This document shows positions 17,304 through 25,762 of a stretch of DNA of 64,000 bases, one piece after another. Source of the stretch: an uncultured Pelagibacteraceae bacterium (lineage in GTDB: Bacteria; Pseudomonadota; Alphaproteobacteria; Pelagibacterales; Pelagibacteraceae); contig CACFTE010000002.1 in NCBI GenBank assembly GCA_902569105.1, forward strand, positions 43,501-107,500, written 5' to 3'. How positions within the stretch are numbered: position 1 is the stretch's first letter; each line of letters opens with the position of its first letter. Both the position numbers and the translations under genes were made by a program. Below the pieces are notes generated by a model. That model was not told the DNA's origin. It ran no database searches and saw only the letters and a program-made list of their open reading frames with translations.

Positions 17304-17638
17304 TGATTTACCTCACAAAAATATTGGATTTTATTACCTCTAATATTTGTTCTAATTCTTAATTTTTTATCTGAAAAATTATTAAATTTACTTTTTAACT
17401 TTTGTTTAAAATTAAAACACGATCTTCTGTTCACAAAAGTTCTAAAGTGAATTTTAATTGTTCCTTTTAAAGCTTTAGAAGAACTGCCGCAGAAAGGCAC
17501 TTGGTTATGATAGAAAGGAAATGAAGGAGAACCAAGTGTTCGAGGCGTCGCCGCTACTCGACAGCTGCTCTTGCTAAAGCTATAAAAGTTACTTGCACGT
17601 AACCTCCTTTGTTTAAAGTTTTTTTTGTTTAGTTGCAT
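17300..17638 (-). CDS. Hypothetical basic protein (112 aa) between sigma-like gene and nurA
   Basis: The frame overlaps the sigma-like gene by 10 nt and nurA by 4 nt, which supports expression. The composition is odd: an N-terminal Lys/Arg/Ser-rich part, a Pro/Ser/Phe-rich middle (TPRTLGSPSFPFYHNQVPF), and a basic C-terminal half (KIHFRTFVNRRSCFNFKQKL) that could be a folded RNA/DNA binder. The middle lies over GC-rich DNA with inverted repeats (17498-17563), so part of it may be a structured element rather than protein-driven sequence. No family is recognised. Confidence 0.5.
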   Translation of the reverse strand: MQLNKKNFKQRRLRASNFYSFSKSSCRVAATPRTLGSPSFPFYHNQVPFCGSSSKALKGTIKIHFRTFVNRRSCFNFKQKLKSKFNNFSDKKLRIRTNIRGNKIQYFCEVNQ

Positions 17639-18705
17639 ACTTTTCTAATACCCACAGTTTTATTGTTTTCAATATTTTTAAAATATTTTGTTTTCGAAAA
17701 TATTAGAAATTTTGCTAGAAGATTTTTCTCAATCATAGCAACTCTTTGTTGACTAATTCCTAATTCAATTTGAAGATCTTTTAATTTAGGTTGTTCATCT
17801 TTAAATTTAAGTATACGGCTATTAAAAATAATTTTTTCTCTTTGATTACAATGTTTTAGAAAATCAATTACACTTTTTTTTAACAAAACTTTATTTTGCC
17901 TTTGGATTAAGTTTTCATCAATTTCTAAACCATCATATTCATTATTTTCTTTATAAGTATCTTTTGAAAAAGTTTTTTTACAAATATCCCAGGTTGCTAC
18001 CTCAAGTTCCTTATTATCATCAGATACTATTTTCCAATTTGGAACTTTACCAAATTGAATACTTTCAAGTTCAAATATTACATTTATATTTTTTTTATAA
18101 AGTTTAGCTAAATCTTTTGCTTCTGGGAAAGATAAATGAATAGAGTTTAAAGCATTTCTATATCCTAATTTAATATTTTTTTCCCTTATATTTCTTATAT
18201 GTGTATGAATTTTTTCTGTGGTATCACATCCACTTAAATTATTTTCTTTATTAAAATATTCTTTAATTTTTTGTTTAATATAATTTATAGCAAAAGTTGA
18301 AAATTTTAATTTTTCACAATTATAATTTAAATTTTTATCTTTTAAGTAAGCTCCTCCTCCATATTCTCCGTCTCGATTTACTTTTAATGTTTGTGACCCA
18401 TCCCTGTGAGTATAAATGAAATAAGTCTTTGATGACTCCATCAATAGCAGTAGCGCTTGACTTTGGATATCTTCACATTTCACTAAATTTCCTAAAGATG
18501 AGCAAATGATTGATTTTTTCTTTTTAATCCCTTTTAACCTAGAGAAATCTAAGTAAAGTCCGCTTTCAGCATTGATTTTGCCAGATGTATTGAATTTATC
18601 GGTATTATCTAAAAGACAAAGCTCGTTACTAACGAGTGTTTTTGATTTTTTTTCAATTTCTATGAGAGCTTTAGGGTCTGCCACCAGACCAAGTTTGTTT
18701 ATCAT
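17629..18705 (-). CDS. Divergent RpoH-like sigma-70 family factor
   Basis: The protein is 358 aa. Residues 135-151 (FSTFAINYIKQKIKEYF) match sigma region 2.3, the promoter-melting helix (compare the WWIxxxIQEYI pattern). Residues 162-176 (TTEKIHTHIRNIREK) match the linker after region 2 in RpoH. Residues 287-333 match region 4, the -35-binding HTH: NQREKIIFNSRIL, then LKDLQIELGISQQRVAMIEK. The N-terminal 70 or so residues are unrecognised. It is the first gene of the operon that continues into nurA and herA, so it may drive that cassette. It is far too diverged to be the housekeeping RpoH. Confidence 0.75.
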   Translation of the reverse strand: MINKLGLVADPKALIEIEKKSKTLVSNELCLLDNTDKFNTSGKINAESGLYLDFSRLKGIKKKKSIICSSLGNLVKCEDIQSQALLLLMESSKTYFIYTHRDGSQTLKVNRDGEYGGGAYLKDKNLNYNCEKLKFSTFAINYIKQKIKEYFNKENNLSGCDTTEKIHTHIRNIREKNIKLGYRNALNSIHLSFPEAKDLAKLYKKNINVIFELESIQFGKVPNWKIVSDDNKELEVATWDICKKTFSKDTYKENNEYDGLEIDENLIQRQNKVLLKKSVIDFLKHCNQREKIIFNSRILKFKDEQPKLKDLQIELGISQQRVAMIEKNLLAKFLIFSKTKYFKNIENNKTVGIRKVCN

Positions 18706-18729
18706 ATACTTGGTGGCTGCTCTTAACTA

Positions 18730-18759
18730 GTTATATACCCATCAAAATTAATTTTTCAA
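18730..18759 (-). promoter_or_regulatory. Candidate promoter of the sigma/NurA/HerA operon
   Basis: On the minus strand TTGAAA (18759-18754) is followed after 18 bp by TATAAC (18735-18730). That would start transcription near 18722, about 17 nt before the ATG at 18705. It looks like an ordinary housekeeping promoter. The rest of the 148-bp gap is AT-rich and shows nothing else I can name. Confidence 0.4.
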
Positions 18760-18853
18760 TAGAACATTAATAAAATATTTTCTCAAGGTATTAAAAAATA
18801 ATACAATAATTATTTAGCAAAATTAGGGCAAATAGAGGGTGATTTGTAAAAAA

Positions 18854-20077
18854 CTAAATATTTAGAGTTTTTTGCGTAAAACTGTTAAATCTAGTTGGAG
18901 TTGTGTATTGTTTTTTTTTTACCGGATCAGTGATTATTTCTAAATGAAATTGATCCTTGCCACGACTTTTTCTCAATTTCGGCTCTTTCTTTGTTGGAAA
19001 GTCCTCATATATATCAATCCCCTTGCCAAAGCACATGACAATTTTATTATTATTTTTAGAATTGACTAAAATTCCTTTTCTATAAAATTGGTGATTGTTA
19101 TCATCTGCTCCATATTCATTAACAATTTTCAAATTTATTTTATAGTCATTCCATTTAATGTTTTGGAAGCATTTTAATATTTTATTACTAATATTTCTTT
19201 CAAGGAATGGCTCATTATTATCTTTTGAAAACATTTGAAAATATATGGAATTAAATAAATCATTTATATTTTCTTTCTCTTTCAATAAAAATACTTTCTT
19301 GTTTTCTTTATTATTTTCATTATTAGTCGTATCGTTTTCATTTTCTTCAAGCCTCATATCTATATCTTTTTTATATTCTTGGATTTCTTTTAAGATTTTA
19401 TGAAAAATATTTTGATCTTTATCTTGTATAGGAGATAAAATTTCTATTTTTAAATTTTTTTCTTTATTGTTTATCAAAATTAACTCTAAAATTTTTCTTA
19501 TGGATGCTTTGTGATTACATTTATGCATAATTTTTATTTCAAAATTTTGATACTCTTTTGCTTTTTTTATTTTGGACATCGAGGATCTTATTTCACTAAT
19601 ACCTTTTGCTGAAAAATTTGTCATATGTTGTGCTATATAGGGATCAAAAATAATAATTTTTTCTGCGTATTTCGTGAATTTTTGGATACAATTTTTTAAT
19701 TTTTCTTCAGTAGTTGGCAAACTTTGATAAGGAATATTTATTTCAACAGGATTTTGAATATCTTTTGCTTCATCAAAAAAAAAATCAATATCTAATTCAG
19801 TAGGAGAATAACTTTTTAAATCAATTTTTTCGAATTTTGATTTTAGAAGAAAATCTTGAATTAGATAAAATAAAACATTATTCTTGCCTGCTATTTCTTT
19901 TGCAATTATTTGATATTGTTCTCTGTAATTTTCTTTTTCATCATCAATTAAAAATAATATTTCTCTAAAAACTTTGTTTTTGACTGTTAAATAAAATTCT
20001 TTAAATTCTTTTAATAGTAATTCATTTGATATCAAAATTTTTAAAAAATTAGGTGTTACTACAAATGACTTGATCAT
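18854..20077 (-). CDS. Unrecognised 407-aa partner of the DUF3696-type ATPase
   Basis: No domain is certain. Residues 130-150 end in IIIFDPYIAQH, a strand-plus-DPY pattern seen in phospholipase-D-like nucleases. Near the C-terminus, HQFYRKGILV (329-338) and CFGKGID (349-355) vaguely echo their second half. A complete HKD motif is not present. A Glu/Asn/Lys-rich low-complexity stretch spans about 240-265. It starts 4 bp after the ATPase stop, so the two form an operon. In such pairs the second gene is often the effector. That is inference. Confidence 0.7.
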   Translation of the reverse strand: MIKSFVVTPNFLKILISNELLLKEFKEFYLTVKNKVFREILFLIDDEKENYREQYQIIAKEIAGKNNVLFYLIQDFLLKSKFEKIDLKSYSPTELDIDFFFDEAKDIQNPVEINIPYQSLPTTEEKLKNCIQKFTKYAEKIIIFDPYIAQHMTNFSAKGISEIRSSMSKIKKAKEYQNFEIKIMHKCNHKASIRKILELILINNKEKNLKIEILSPIQDKDQNIFHKILKEIQEYKKDIDMRLEENENDTTNNENNKENKKVFLLKEKENINDLFNSIYFQMFSKDNNEPFLERNISNKILKCFQNIKWNDYKINLKIVNEYGADDNNHQFYRKGILVNSKNNNKIVMCFGKGIDIYEDFPTKKEPKLRKSRGKDQFHLEIITDPVKKKQYTTPTRFNSFTQKTLNI

Positions 20078-20081
20078 TAAT

Positions 20082-21938
20082 TTAAAGCAGGTCTAATCTT
20101 TCGGTAAAGAAACCATCTCTCCAGCTAGATCCAAATCTACCTTCTTCATTGATTTCTAGTTCGTCAATTTTAGATTGACCATTATTGATATAAATATAAG
20201 ATATTTGAACGTCTCTATGACTAATTTCTTTATCTCTTATTTTTTTTAAAACCCCGAGAAGTAAATTTTCACTATGAGTCTCTATTATGAATTGGTTTTT
20301 TTTACTACATTCTACAAATAAGTCAGCCATCTTAGCCTGTAGTCTAGGATGCGCTCTTCTTTCGGGTTCTTCCCATATGATTACTTTTTCTTCTGCTGCC
20401 ACTGATTGTGCTATGACAGGCAATATGTTTTCAGCGCCCAATCCTCCCATTTTATAATTTATCTTTACATTTTCTTTCTTGTGAAAAATATATGCATCGT
20501 TCATAGCCCCAGATGTTTCTGCTCTGACCTTAAAATCATATCCAAAATGTTTAATCCACTTGTCTACTTCGTTTGAATGGTTTCTTATAACTGATGCCAA
20601 GTTAGAATAATCATAACCAATAAAGTTTGGCGCTGTTTCACCAACCTCAAACTTAACAGGCAGTGGCCTTTGTCCTTGAAATATTAAGATCTTCTTTAGA
20701 ATTTCATCGACTCTGTTTTTGCATAAATTAACCATATCTCTTGGCTCTAGCGTTTTAGGTTTTTCTCCAGGGATTTTACTGTTTGGATCAAATCCAAATA
20801 CATTTGGTCTTTGGTCACCGCAAATTTGACTTAAGTTCCAACACAAAAAATTAGCGATACTAGAATAACTGTATCCACCATCCCAAGTTACCTTCTTTAT
20901 TTCTTCATCATAGCGCGAGTCATGTAAATTTCTCAAATTTCGATACATCTCTTCTTCGTCAAATAATTCGTTATCTTTGTAGAAATATCTTTTTTGTAAT
21001 TTAATATCTGCTGAAATATAAGCTATAAATTGATCATAATTCATTTCACCAAGTCGGTTTAAGAATTTTGAATGAACTGAATAGATTGTTATTTCTTTCT
21101 TTTTATCCTTGTTTTTTGAAACTTTTTTTTTTGGGAAATTGAAAATTAAAGGAGAAAAAACATAGGTTGGTTTTTTTTCTTCTTTAAAAACATTATCTAA
21201 TTCTTTTCTTTTTTGTTCCTCAGTAATTTCCTTTTTATCGATAATATCATAAATTTTATCATCAAATTCTTTGCATTCCTGTAAACGTTTTAATAGCTCC
21301 AATTTATGTTTTTTTGCATATTTAAATAACTCTCTCCATGAAAATTTATTATCTATAAATGTTATTTTGGAGGTATAGTAATTTTTTATATCATAGAAAT
21401 TAAAAACTGAATTTTCTAAGGAAACAAATTTATCGGTATCTAAATTTTTTTCTTCATTGTGTGAATAATAATCAGATGTAATAGTGTTGATTTTATTTTT
21501 TTTAAAATTAAATTTTTTTATAATGCTTGTCGACATCTCATCGAGTTCACCTTTTCCTTCCTCATTTTTTACTGAATGACTTATTCTTGATCGAACACCC
21601 AACGTTAAATCTTTATTAAATGAACCATTAGATAAAATGCTTCTAAAATCTATAAATTTTAATCCTCCAGGATCATTATCAGGAGGATTTAAAAATATAT
21701 CATTTCCATTTTTATTTGATTGCTCTATTAATTTAAGAGCATGAATAATAGAGCTTTTTCCACTACTGTTTCGTCCAAATAAGAGTGTAATTCTTGGTGC
21801 AAATTTTATTCTAGTCGTTTTATCGTTATAAAAACTTTTGAAATTATTTATGTAAAGCGAGTCTAAGAAGTGACCTAATTTTACAAGATTTCCATTAGAA
21901 TCTTTAATAAATTTGGTAAATTTTTTTTTATTATTCAT
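20082..21938 (-). CDS. SMC-like AAA ATPase with C-terminal DUF3696
   Basis: This 618-aa ABC/SMC-class ATPase has Walker A GRNSSGKS (55-62) after the strand LYINNFKSF. It carries a long insertion with a charged helical part (about 210-330) and a signature-like GGLGAEN. Walker B is IIWEEPE with RRAHPRLQ, and the H-loop is ETHSE. The C-terminus (ELEINEEGRFGSSWRDGFFT) fits DUF3696. Relatives of this AAA15/OLD-like group are common in defence loci. It is divergent from rmuC and is followed by a 407-aa partner. Confidence 0.85.
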   Translation of the reverse strand: MNNKKKFTKFIKDSNGNLVKLGHFLDSLYINNFKSFYNDKTTRIKFAPRITLLFGRNSSGKSSIIHALKLIEQSNKNGNDIFLNPPDNDPGGLKFIDFRSILSNGSFNKDLTLGVRSRISHSVKNEEGKGELDEMSTSIIKKFNFKKNKINTITSDYYSHNEEKNLDTDKFVSLENSVFNFYDIKNYYTSKITFIDNKFSWRELFKYAKKHKLELLKRLQECKEFDDKIYDIIDKKEITEEQKRKELDNVFKEEKKPTYVFSPLIFNFPKKKVSKNKDKKKEITIYSVHSKFLNRLGEMNYDQFIAYISADIKLQKRYFYKDNELFDEEEMYRNLRNLHDSRYDEEIKKVTWDGGYSYSSIANFLCWNLSQICGDQRPNVFGFDPNSKIPGEKPKTLEPRDMVNLCKNRVDEILKKILIFQGQRPLPVKFEVGETAPNFIGYDYSNLASVIRNHSNEVDKWIKHFGYDFKVRAETSGAMNDAYIFHKKENVKINYKMGGLGAENILPVIAQSVAAEEKVIIWEEPERRAHPRLQAKMADLFVECSKKNQFIIETHSENLLLGVLKKIRDKEISHRDVQISYIYINNGQSKIDELEINEEGRFGSSWRDGFFTERLDLL

Positions 21939-22028
21939 AATATTTAATTATTATATTACCCTTAATAAGTTGAATTTTAAATCTTTTATATCTATTTAAA
22001 TTTTAGATATTGCGGATATAACAGAAGT

Positions 22029-23102
22029 ATGGAACTTATATTAATAATTTTGGCTTTAATTTTAACTGGTGTCATTTTCGCTATTTATTTCATAGTAAAA
22101 AAAATTCCACAAAGTAATAGTAATAATGAAACATTTAATAATCTTCAAAATCAATTGAGCGAATTAAAAAATTCTTTAAATACATCTGTAAACACAATGT
22201 CTACTTCATTTAATAATCTTTCAAAAGATGTGACCAGAGATATGACTTCAACTTTAACTTCAGTTAATGAGAAAGTAGCAGCGTTTAATACTCAAGTTGA
22301 AAACTTAAATGAAAGCCAAAAGGGAATTAATAAGATTTTGGCCGGGGTTAAAAAATACGGAACTTTGGCTGAATTCAGTTTAGGATCATTAATTAATGAT
22401 CTACTTCCTTCTTCTCAATATATTTCAAATGCAAGGATGAAAGAGGATACAAATGAGAACGTAGAATTTGCAATTAAACTTCAAGATGGAGTTTTAGTTC
22501 CAGTTGATAGTCACTTTCCGGTAGAAAAATTTAAAGCTATTCAAGATGCCCATCAAGAAGATGACAAAAAGGCTTTAGCAGATGCAAGAGCTAAACTCGC
22601 AAGAGCATTTAAAGATAAAGCAAAAAGTGTCAATGAAAAATATATCGTTCCACCAAAATCAACTGACTTTGCAATTGTATATGCTCCAACAGAAAGCTTG
22701 TTTTTAGAATTAACTAATTACCAAGACCCAACTACCAAAGAATTATTAACCCAAGAATTAATGAAGAAACACAAAGTAACAATAATGGGACCAAATAACT
22801 TATCCGGTTACTTACAATCTCTTCATATGGGTTTTCAAACACTTAAAGTTCAAAAACACGCAACTCAAATCTATGATGATTTAAAAACAATCACTACTAG
22901 ATTTAATAAACATTTTGACAATATCTATGGTCTTAGAAAGAAATTAGAAGAGGCCATGACTGTTGTTGATAGCTTTGGAAAAGATGCAAGATCCATATCA
23001 AGAACTTTAGAAAATATAAAAGATCCTGACCAAATAGAGACAGCTGTTCAGACGGAAAACGTGGAGAAATTTGTTAATAACCAAAAACAGCTTAAAAATT
23101 AA
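22029..23102 (+). CDS. rmuC: DNA recombination protein RmuC
   Basis: The 357-aa protein has an N-terminal membrane segment (about 3-24), a coiled coil (about 35-105), and the RmuC nuclease-like domain. The domain includes GTLAEFSLGSLINDLLP, the VPVDSHFPVEKF motif and FAIVYAPTESLFLEL. RmuC limits recombination at inverted repeats in E. coli, and its PD-(D/E)XK-like domain suggests a nuclease. It is divergent from the ATPase gene across 90 bp and is followed by two further exonuclease genes. Confidence 0.93.
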   Translation: MELILIILALILTGVIFAIYFIVKKIPQSNSNNETFNNLQNQLSELKNSLNTSVNTMSTSFNNLSKDVTRDMTSTLTSVNEKVAAFNTQVENLNESQKGINKILAGVKKYGTLAEFSLGSLINDLLPSSQYISNARMKEDTNENVEFAIKLQDGVLVPVDSHFPVEKFKAIQDAHQEDDKKALADARAKLARAFKDKAKSVNEKYIVPPKSTDFAIVYAPTESLFLELTNYQDPTTKELLTQELMKKHKVTIMGPNNLSGYLQSLHMGFQTLKVQKHATQIYDDLKTITTRFNKHFDNIYGLRKKLEEAMTVVDSFGKDARSISRTLENIKDPDQIETAVQTENVEKFVNNQKQLKN

Positions 23103-23139
23103 TTTCAATTTCAATCCAATAACACCTATAAGTAACTTA

Positions 23140-23829
23140 ATGGAGTGGAACAAAAAATATTCATACCCGTCCTCAACAAGAGCAATTGTAAATGGTTCGA
23201 GACACTACTCAATGGATGGTTTTAATTATCCTTCAGTCACAACCATCATATCTGCCACTAAGAGCCAAGAGGATAAAGCAGCTATTGCGGCATGGAAAGA
23301 AAGAGTGGGCCATGAGGAGGCAGAAAGAATTAAAAATGAAGCATCATCAAGAGGAAGTTCAATGCATTCTTATATAGAACAATTTTTGTTAGGAAAAATG
23401 AATTTAGATTTAATTGAGGAGGACAATCTCTCAAAAAGAATGGCTGAAGAAATTATAGATAATGGTTTAAAGAATAAGCTCAACGAAATTTATGGCGCAG
23501 AGGCAACTGTTTTTTATCCTGGCAATAACGGATTTGCAGGAACTGCTGATTGTATTTGTTTATATTCTGGAAAAGAAACAATTTTAGATTTCAAGCAAAG
23601 CAATAAGCCAAAAAGGGAAGAATATATTGAGGATTATTTTTTACAACTCGGGGCATATTCTTTAGCTCATAACACTGTTTATTCGTCAAATATAACTCAA
23701 GGTGTAATTCTTTTATGTACTGTAGATAGATTATTTCAAGATTTTAAGATTGAAGGAAATGAATTAATTAATTTTCAAAATAAGTTTCTTGAGAGGGTTG
23801 AACAATTTTATCATCAATTTAATAAATAG
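23140..23829 (+). CDS. PD-(D/E)XK exonuclease, MGME1/phage-exonuclease-like
   Basis: I start this 229-aa protein at the ATG at 23140 (MEWNKKYSYPSSTR). An upstream TTG at 23071 would overlap rmuC by 32 nt and add a run without family features. The core is seen as YPSVTTIISATKS, RGSSMHSYIEQF, GFAGTADCIC (acidic residue), ETILDFKQSNK (DxK) and QLGAYSLAH. This is the arrangement of mitochondrial MGME1 and of exonucleases in marine phages, which trim single-stranded DNA ends. It sits between rmuC and sbcB. Confidence 0.8.
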   Translation: MEWNKKYSYPSSTRAIVNGSRHYSMDGFNYPSVTTIISATKSQEDKAAIAAWKERVGHEEAERIKNEASSRGSSMHSYIEQFLLGKMNLDLIEEDNLSKRMAEEIIDNGLKNKLNEIYGAEATVFYPGNNGFAGTADCICLYSGKETILDFKQSNKPKREEYIEDYFLQLGAYSLAHNTVYSSNITQGVILLCTVDRLFQDFKIEGNELINFQNKFLERVEQFYHQFNK

Positions 23830-23831
23830 GT

Positions 23832-23948
23832 TTGACTTTAGAAAAAATTAATATATTTAACAAACAGAACCTTGCTACTTGTTTAGATGCATGTTTATTC
23901 TTAAAACTTCCATCACAATCAGCAAAAAACAAAAAGGATAAAAATTGA
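23832..23948 (+). CDS. Possible 38-aa ORF before sbcB
   Basis: A TTG start at 23832 opens a frame reading MTLEKINIFNKQNLATCLDA and ending SAKNKKDKN. Its TGA overlaps the TTG start of sbcB (TTGA), a coupling arrangement. It could also be just the 115-bp spacer between the exonuclease genes. I recognise no family. Confidence 0.25.
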   Translation: MTLEKINIFNKQNLATCLDACLFLKLPSQSAKNKKDKN

Positions 23949-25375
23949 ATTTAGTTATTTGGGATATCGAGTCCTCTAATGCCAACACCGATTTTGGAAG
24001 TATTATAGAAATTGGTGGCATACTTGTTGATGAAAACTTAAAAGAAAAAGACCGGTTTAATTTAAGATGTAGATTGCCAGAAGGTGAAATTCCTCAGGCA
24101 ATGGCTTTAATAGTAAACAAGACAGGCGTTGATATGTTAACCAAAGCTAATTTAAGCCATTATCAAATGTTGGCAGAAGTCGAAAAAATATTCAAAAAAT
24201 GGAGCCCAGCAATATTTTTAGGATGGTCAAACATAGGATTTGACGATGAGATGATAAGGAAAGAATTTTTTAAAGGTATAAGATATCCTTATATTACTAA
24301 TGCATCACCAAATAAAAGAACGGATGGTCTAAATATTGCACGAGCAGCCTATGCAGTGGATCCGACAGTATTAGAAACAGAAACTAATCAAAAGGGTAAC
24401 GCTGTAATGAAGCTAGAGTCTTTAGCTAGAATGAATGGGTTTGAGTCAGGTGGTGCTCATTCAGCCTTATTTGATGCCGAACTTACTGTTAAAGTTTTAG
24501 GTTTAATCAAAAGCAAACAGCAAAATACCTGGAACAGTTTCCTAAAAACGTCCAGTAGAGTAGACACAGAAACAGTATTTAAAAAAGAAAAAATTATTAC
24601 CTTAAATGAATATTTTTATGGAAAATCTAGGCTTTATTTATGTGCACCTTTGCACCCAAAATATTGTGTTCATCCTGTTTATCAGTGGGGACAGGCGGTT
24701 GATTTAAGAGTTGATGTTGAACCTCTATTAAATTTATCAGTAAATGAAATTAAGTCTGAATTAAAAAAAACACCTAAGTTTTTAAGAACTATAAGATCAA
24801 ATAAAGCTCCTATGATATTAGACGAAAGTTATGGAATGAAAGCTGAGCCTTATAACGCGATGGATAAAGAATTAATCTATAAGAGAGCAAAGCTTGTCAG
24901 GGAAAATGAAAAATTTTCTGAAAAAGTAATTACAGCGCTTAGAGAAATTGCAGAAGAAAAAGAGCAAACAAAATCACAAGAAGATATTTTAGCTGAAGAA
25001 AGTATTTATCAAAGATTTACTCCAAATAAGGATACTGCTTTATTTCCTAAATGGCATAGCGCATCCTGGAAAGATAAACTTGTAATGCTTGATAAATTTG
25101 AGGATGAACGGTTAGTAGGATTTGGAAAAAAAATTATTTATCAAGAGTCGCCAGAAACACTTCCTAAAGAAATTTATAATGAAGTTAAAAGAGAAATAGC
25201 TAAGAGAATACTAAGTGAAAAAAAAGAGAAATGGTGGACATGTAAAGAGTTTTATTTCGAATGTGATAATCTAAGAGAAAAATATTCCAATGAAAACGAT
25301 CACTCAAAGCTAAAATTTTTAGATGAATTAAATGAGTTTGTAATGACTATCCAAAAAAAATATGAAAATGCTTGA
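23945..25375 (+). CDS. sbcB: Exodeoxyribonuclease I
   Basis: A 476-aa DEDDh 3'-5' exonuclease acting on single-stranded DNA. IWDIESSNANTDFGSI carries the first DxE. FLGWSNIGFDDEMIRKEF carries the second Asp, and ESGGAHSALFDAELTVKV carries the His/Asp of motif III. The SH3-like and helical C-terminal part (KFLRTIRSNKAP, WHSASWKDKL) fits ExoI. The start is TTG at 23945, supported by AAGGA 5 nt upstream, because the next ATG would delete the first catalytic motif. It forms a nuclease cluster with rmuC and the MGME1-like gene. Confidence 0.93.
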   Translation: MNLVIWDIESSNANTDFGSIIEIGGILVDENLKEKDRFNLRCRLPEGEIPQAMALIVNKTGVDMLTKANLSHYQMLAEVEKIFKKWSPAIFLGWSNIGFDDEMIRKEFFKGIRYPYITNASPNKRTDGLNIARAAYAVDPTVLETETNQKGNAVMKLESLARMNGFESGGAHSALFDAELTVKVLGLIKSKQQNTWNSFLKTSSRVDTETVFKKEKIITLNEYFYGKSRLYLCAPLHPKYCVHPVYQWGQAVDLRVDVEPLLNLSVNEIKSELKKTPKFLRTIRSNKAPMILDESYGMKAEPYNAMDKELIYKRAKLVRENEKFSEKVITALREIAEEKEQTKSQEDILAEESIYQRFTPNKDTALFPKWHSASWKDKLVMLDKFEDERLVGFGKKIIYQESPETLPKEIYNEVKREIAKRILSEKKEKWWTCKEFYFECDNLREKYSNENDHSKLKFLDELNEFVMTIQKKYENA

Positions 25376-25441
25376 TGTGGATAAATTTAAAATTTAAATA
25401 TTATTACTTGAAACTTAATTTCCAAAATATATATAGATGAT

Positions 25442-25762
25442 ATGGCAACAGTAAATGTAACAGATGATAATTTTGAAGCAGAGGTTATTAAAGCTGGAAA
25501 ACCAGTAATTGTCGATTTTTGGGCTGAATGGTGCGGACCTTGTAAGATGATTGGACCAATCCTTGAGGAACTTTCAGATGAAATGTCAGCACAAGTAACT
25601 ATCGCAAAACATAACATTGATAATGAACCCAACACACCCACGAAATATGGTGTGAGAGGAATTCCTACAATGTTACTGTTTAAAGATGGTGAACTTAAAG
25701 CTACAAAAGTTGGAGCAACAACTAAATCAGATTTAAAATCTTGGATTGAGCAGAATATTTAA
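25442..25762 (+). CDS. trxA: Thioredoxin
   Basis: The 106-aa protein has the active site WAEWCGPCKM (Cys31 and Cys34), the cis-proline region GVRGIPTMLLFKDGE and a standard length. It is the general cytoplasmic dithiol reductant. It ends 4 bp inside the convergent folC gene. The 66-bp upstream gap holds a TTGAAA that could be a -35 element and a perfect DnaA-box-like TGTGGATAA at 25376. Confidence 0.96.
   Translation: MATVNVTDDNFEAEVIKAGKPVIVDFWAEWCGPCKMIGPILEELSDEMSAQVTIAKHNIDNEPNTPTKYGVRGIPTMLLFKDGELKATKVGATTKSDLKSWIEQNI

Noticed and set aside
23071-23139. TTG start for the MGME1-like exonuclease
   Set aside because: It overlaps rmuC and adds residues without family match. The ATG at 23140 is preferred, though a GGAGA lies near the TTG.
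12514-25375. Prophage or integrative element
   Set aside because: No integrase, capsid or terminase gene, no tRNA-disrupting repeat and no attachment sites are visible, so a phage origin is not supported.
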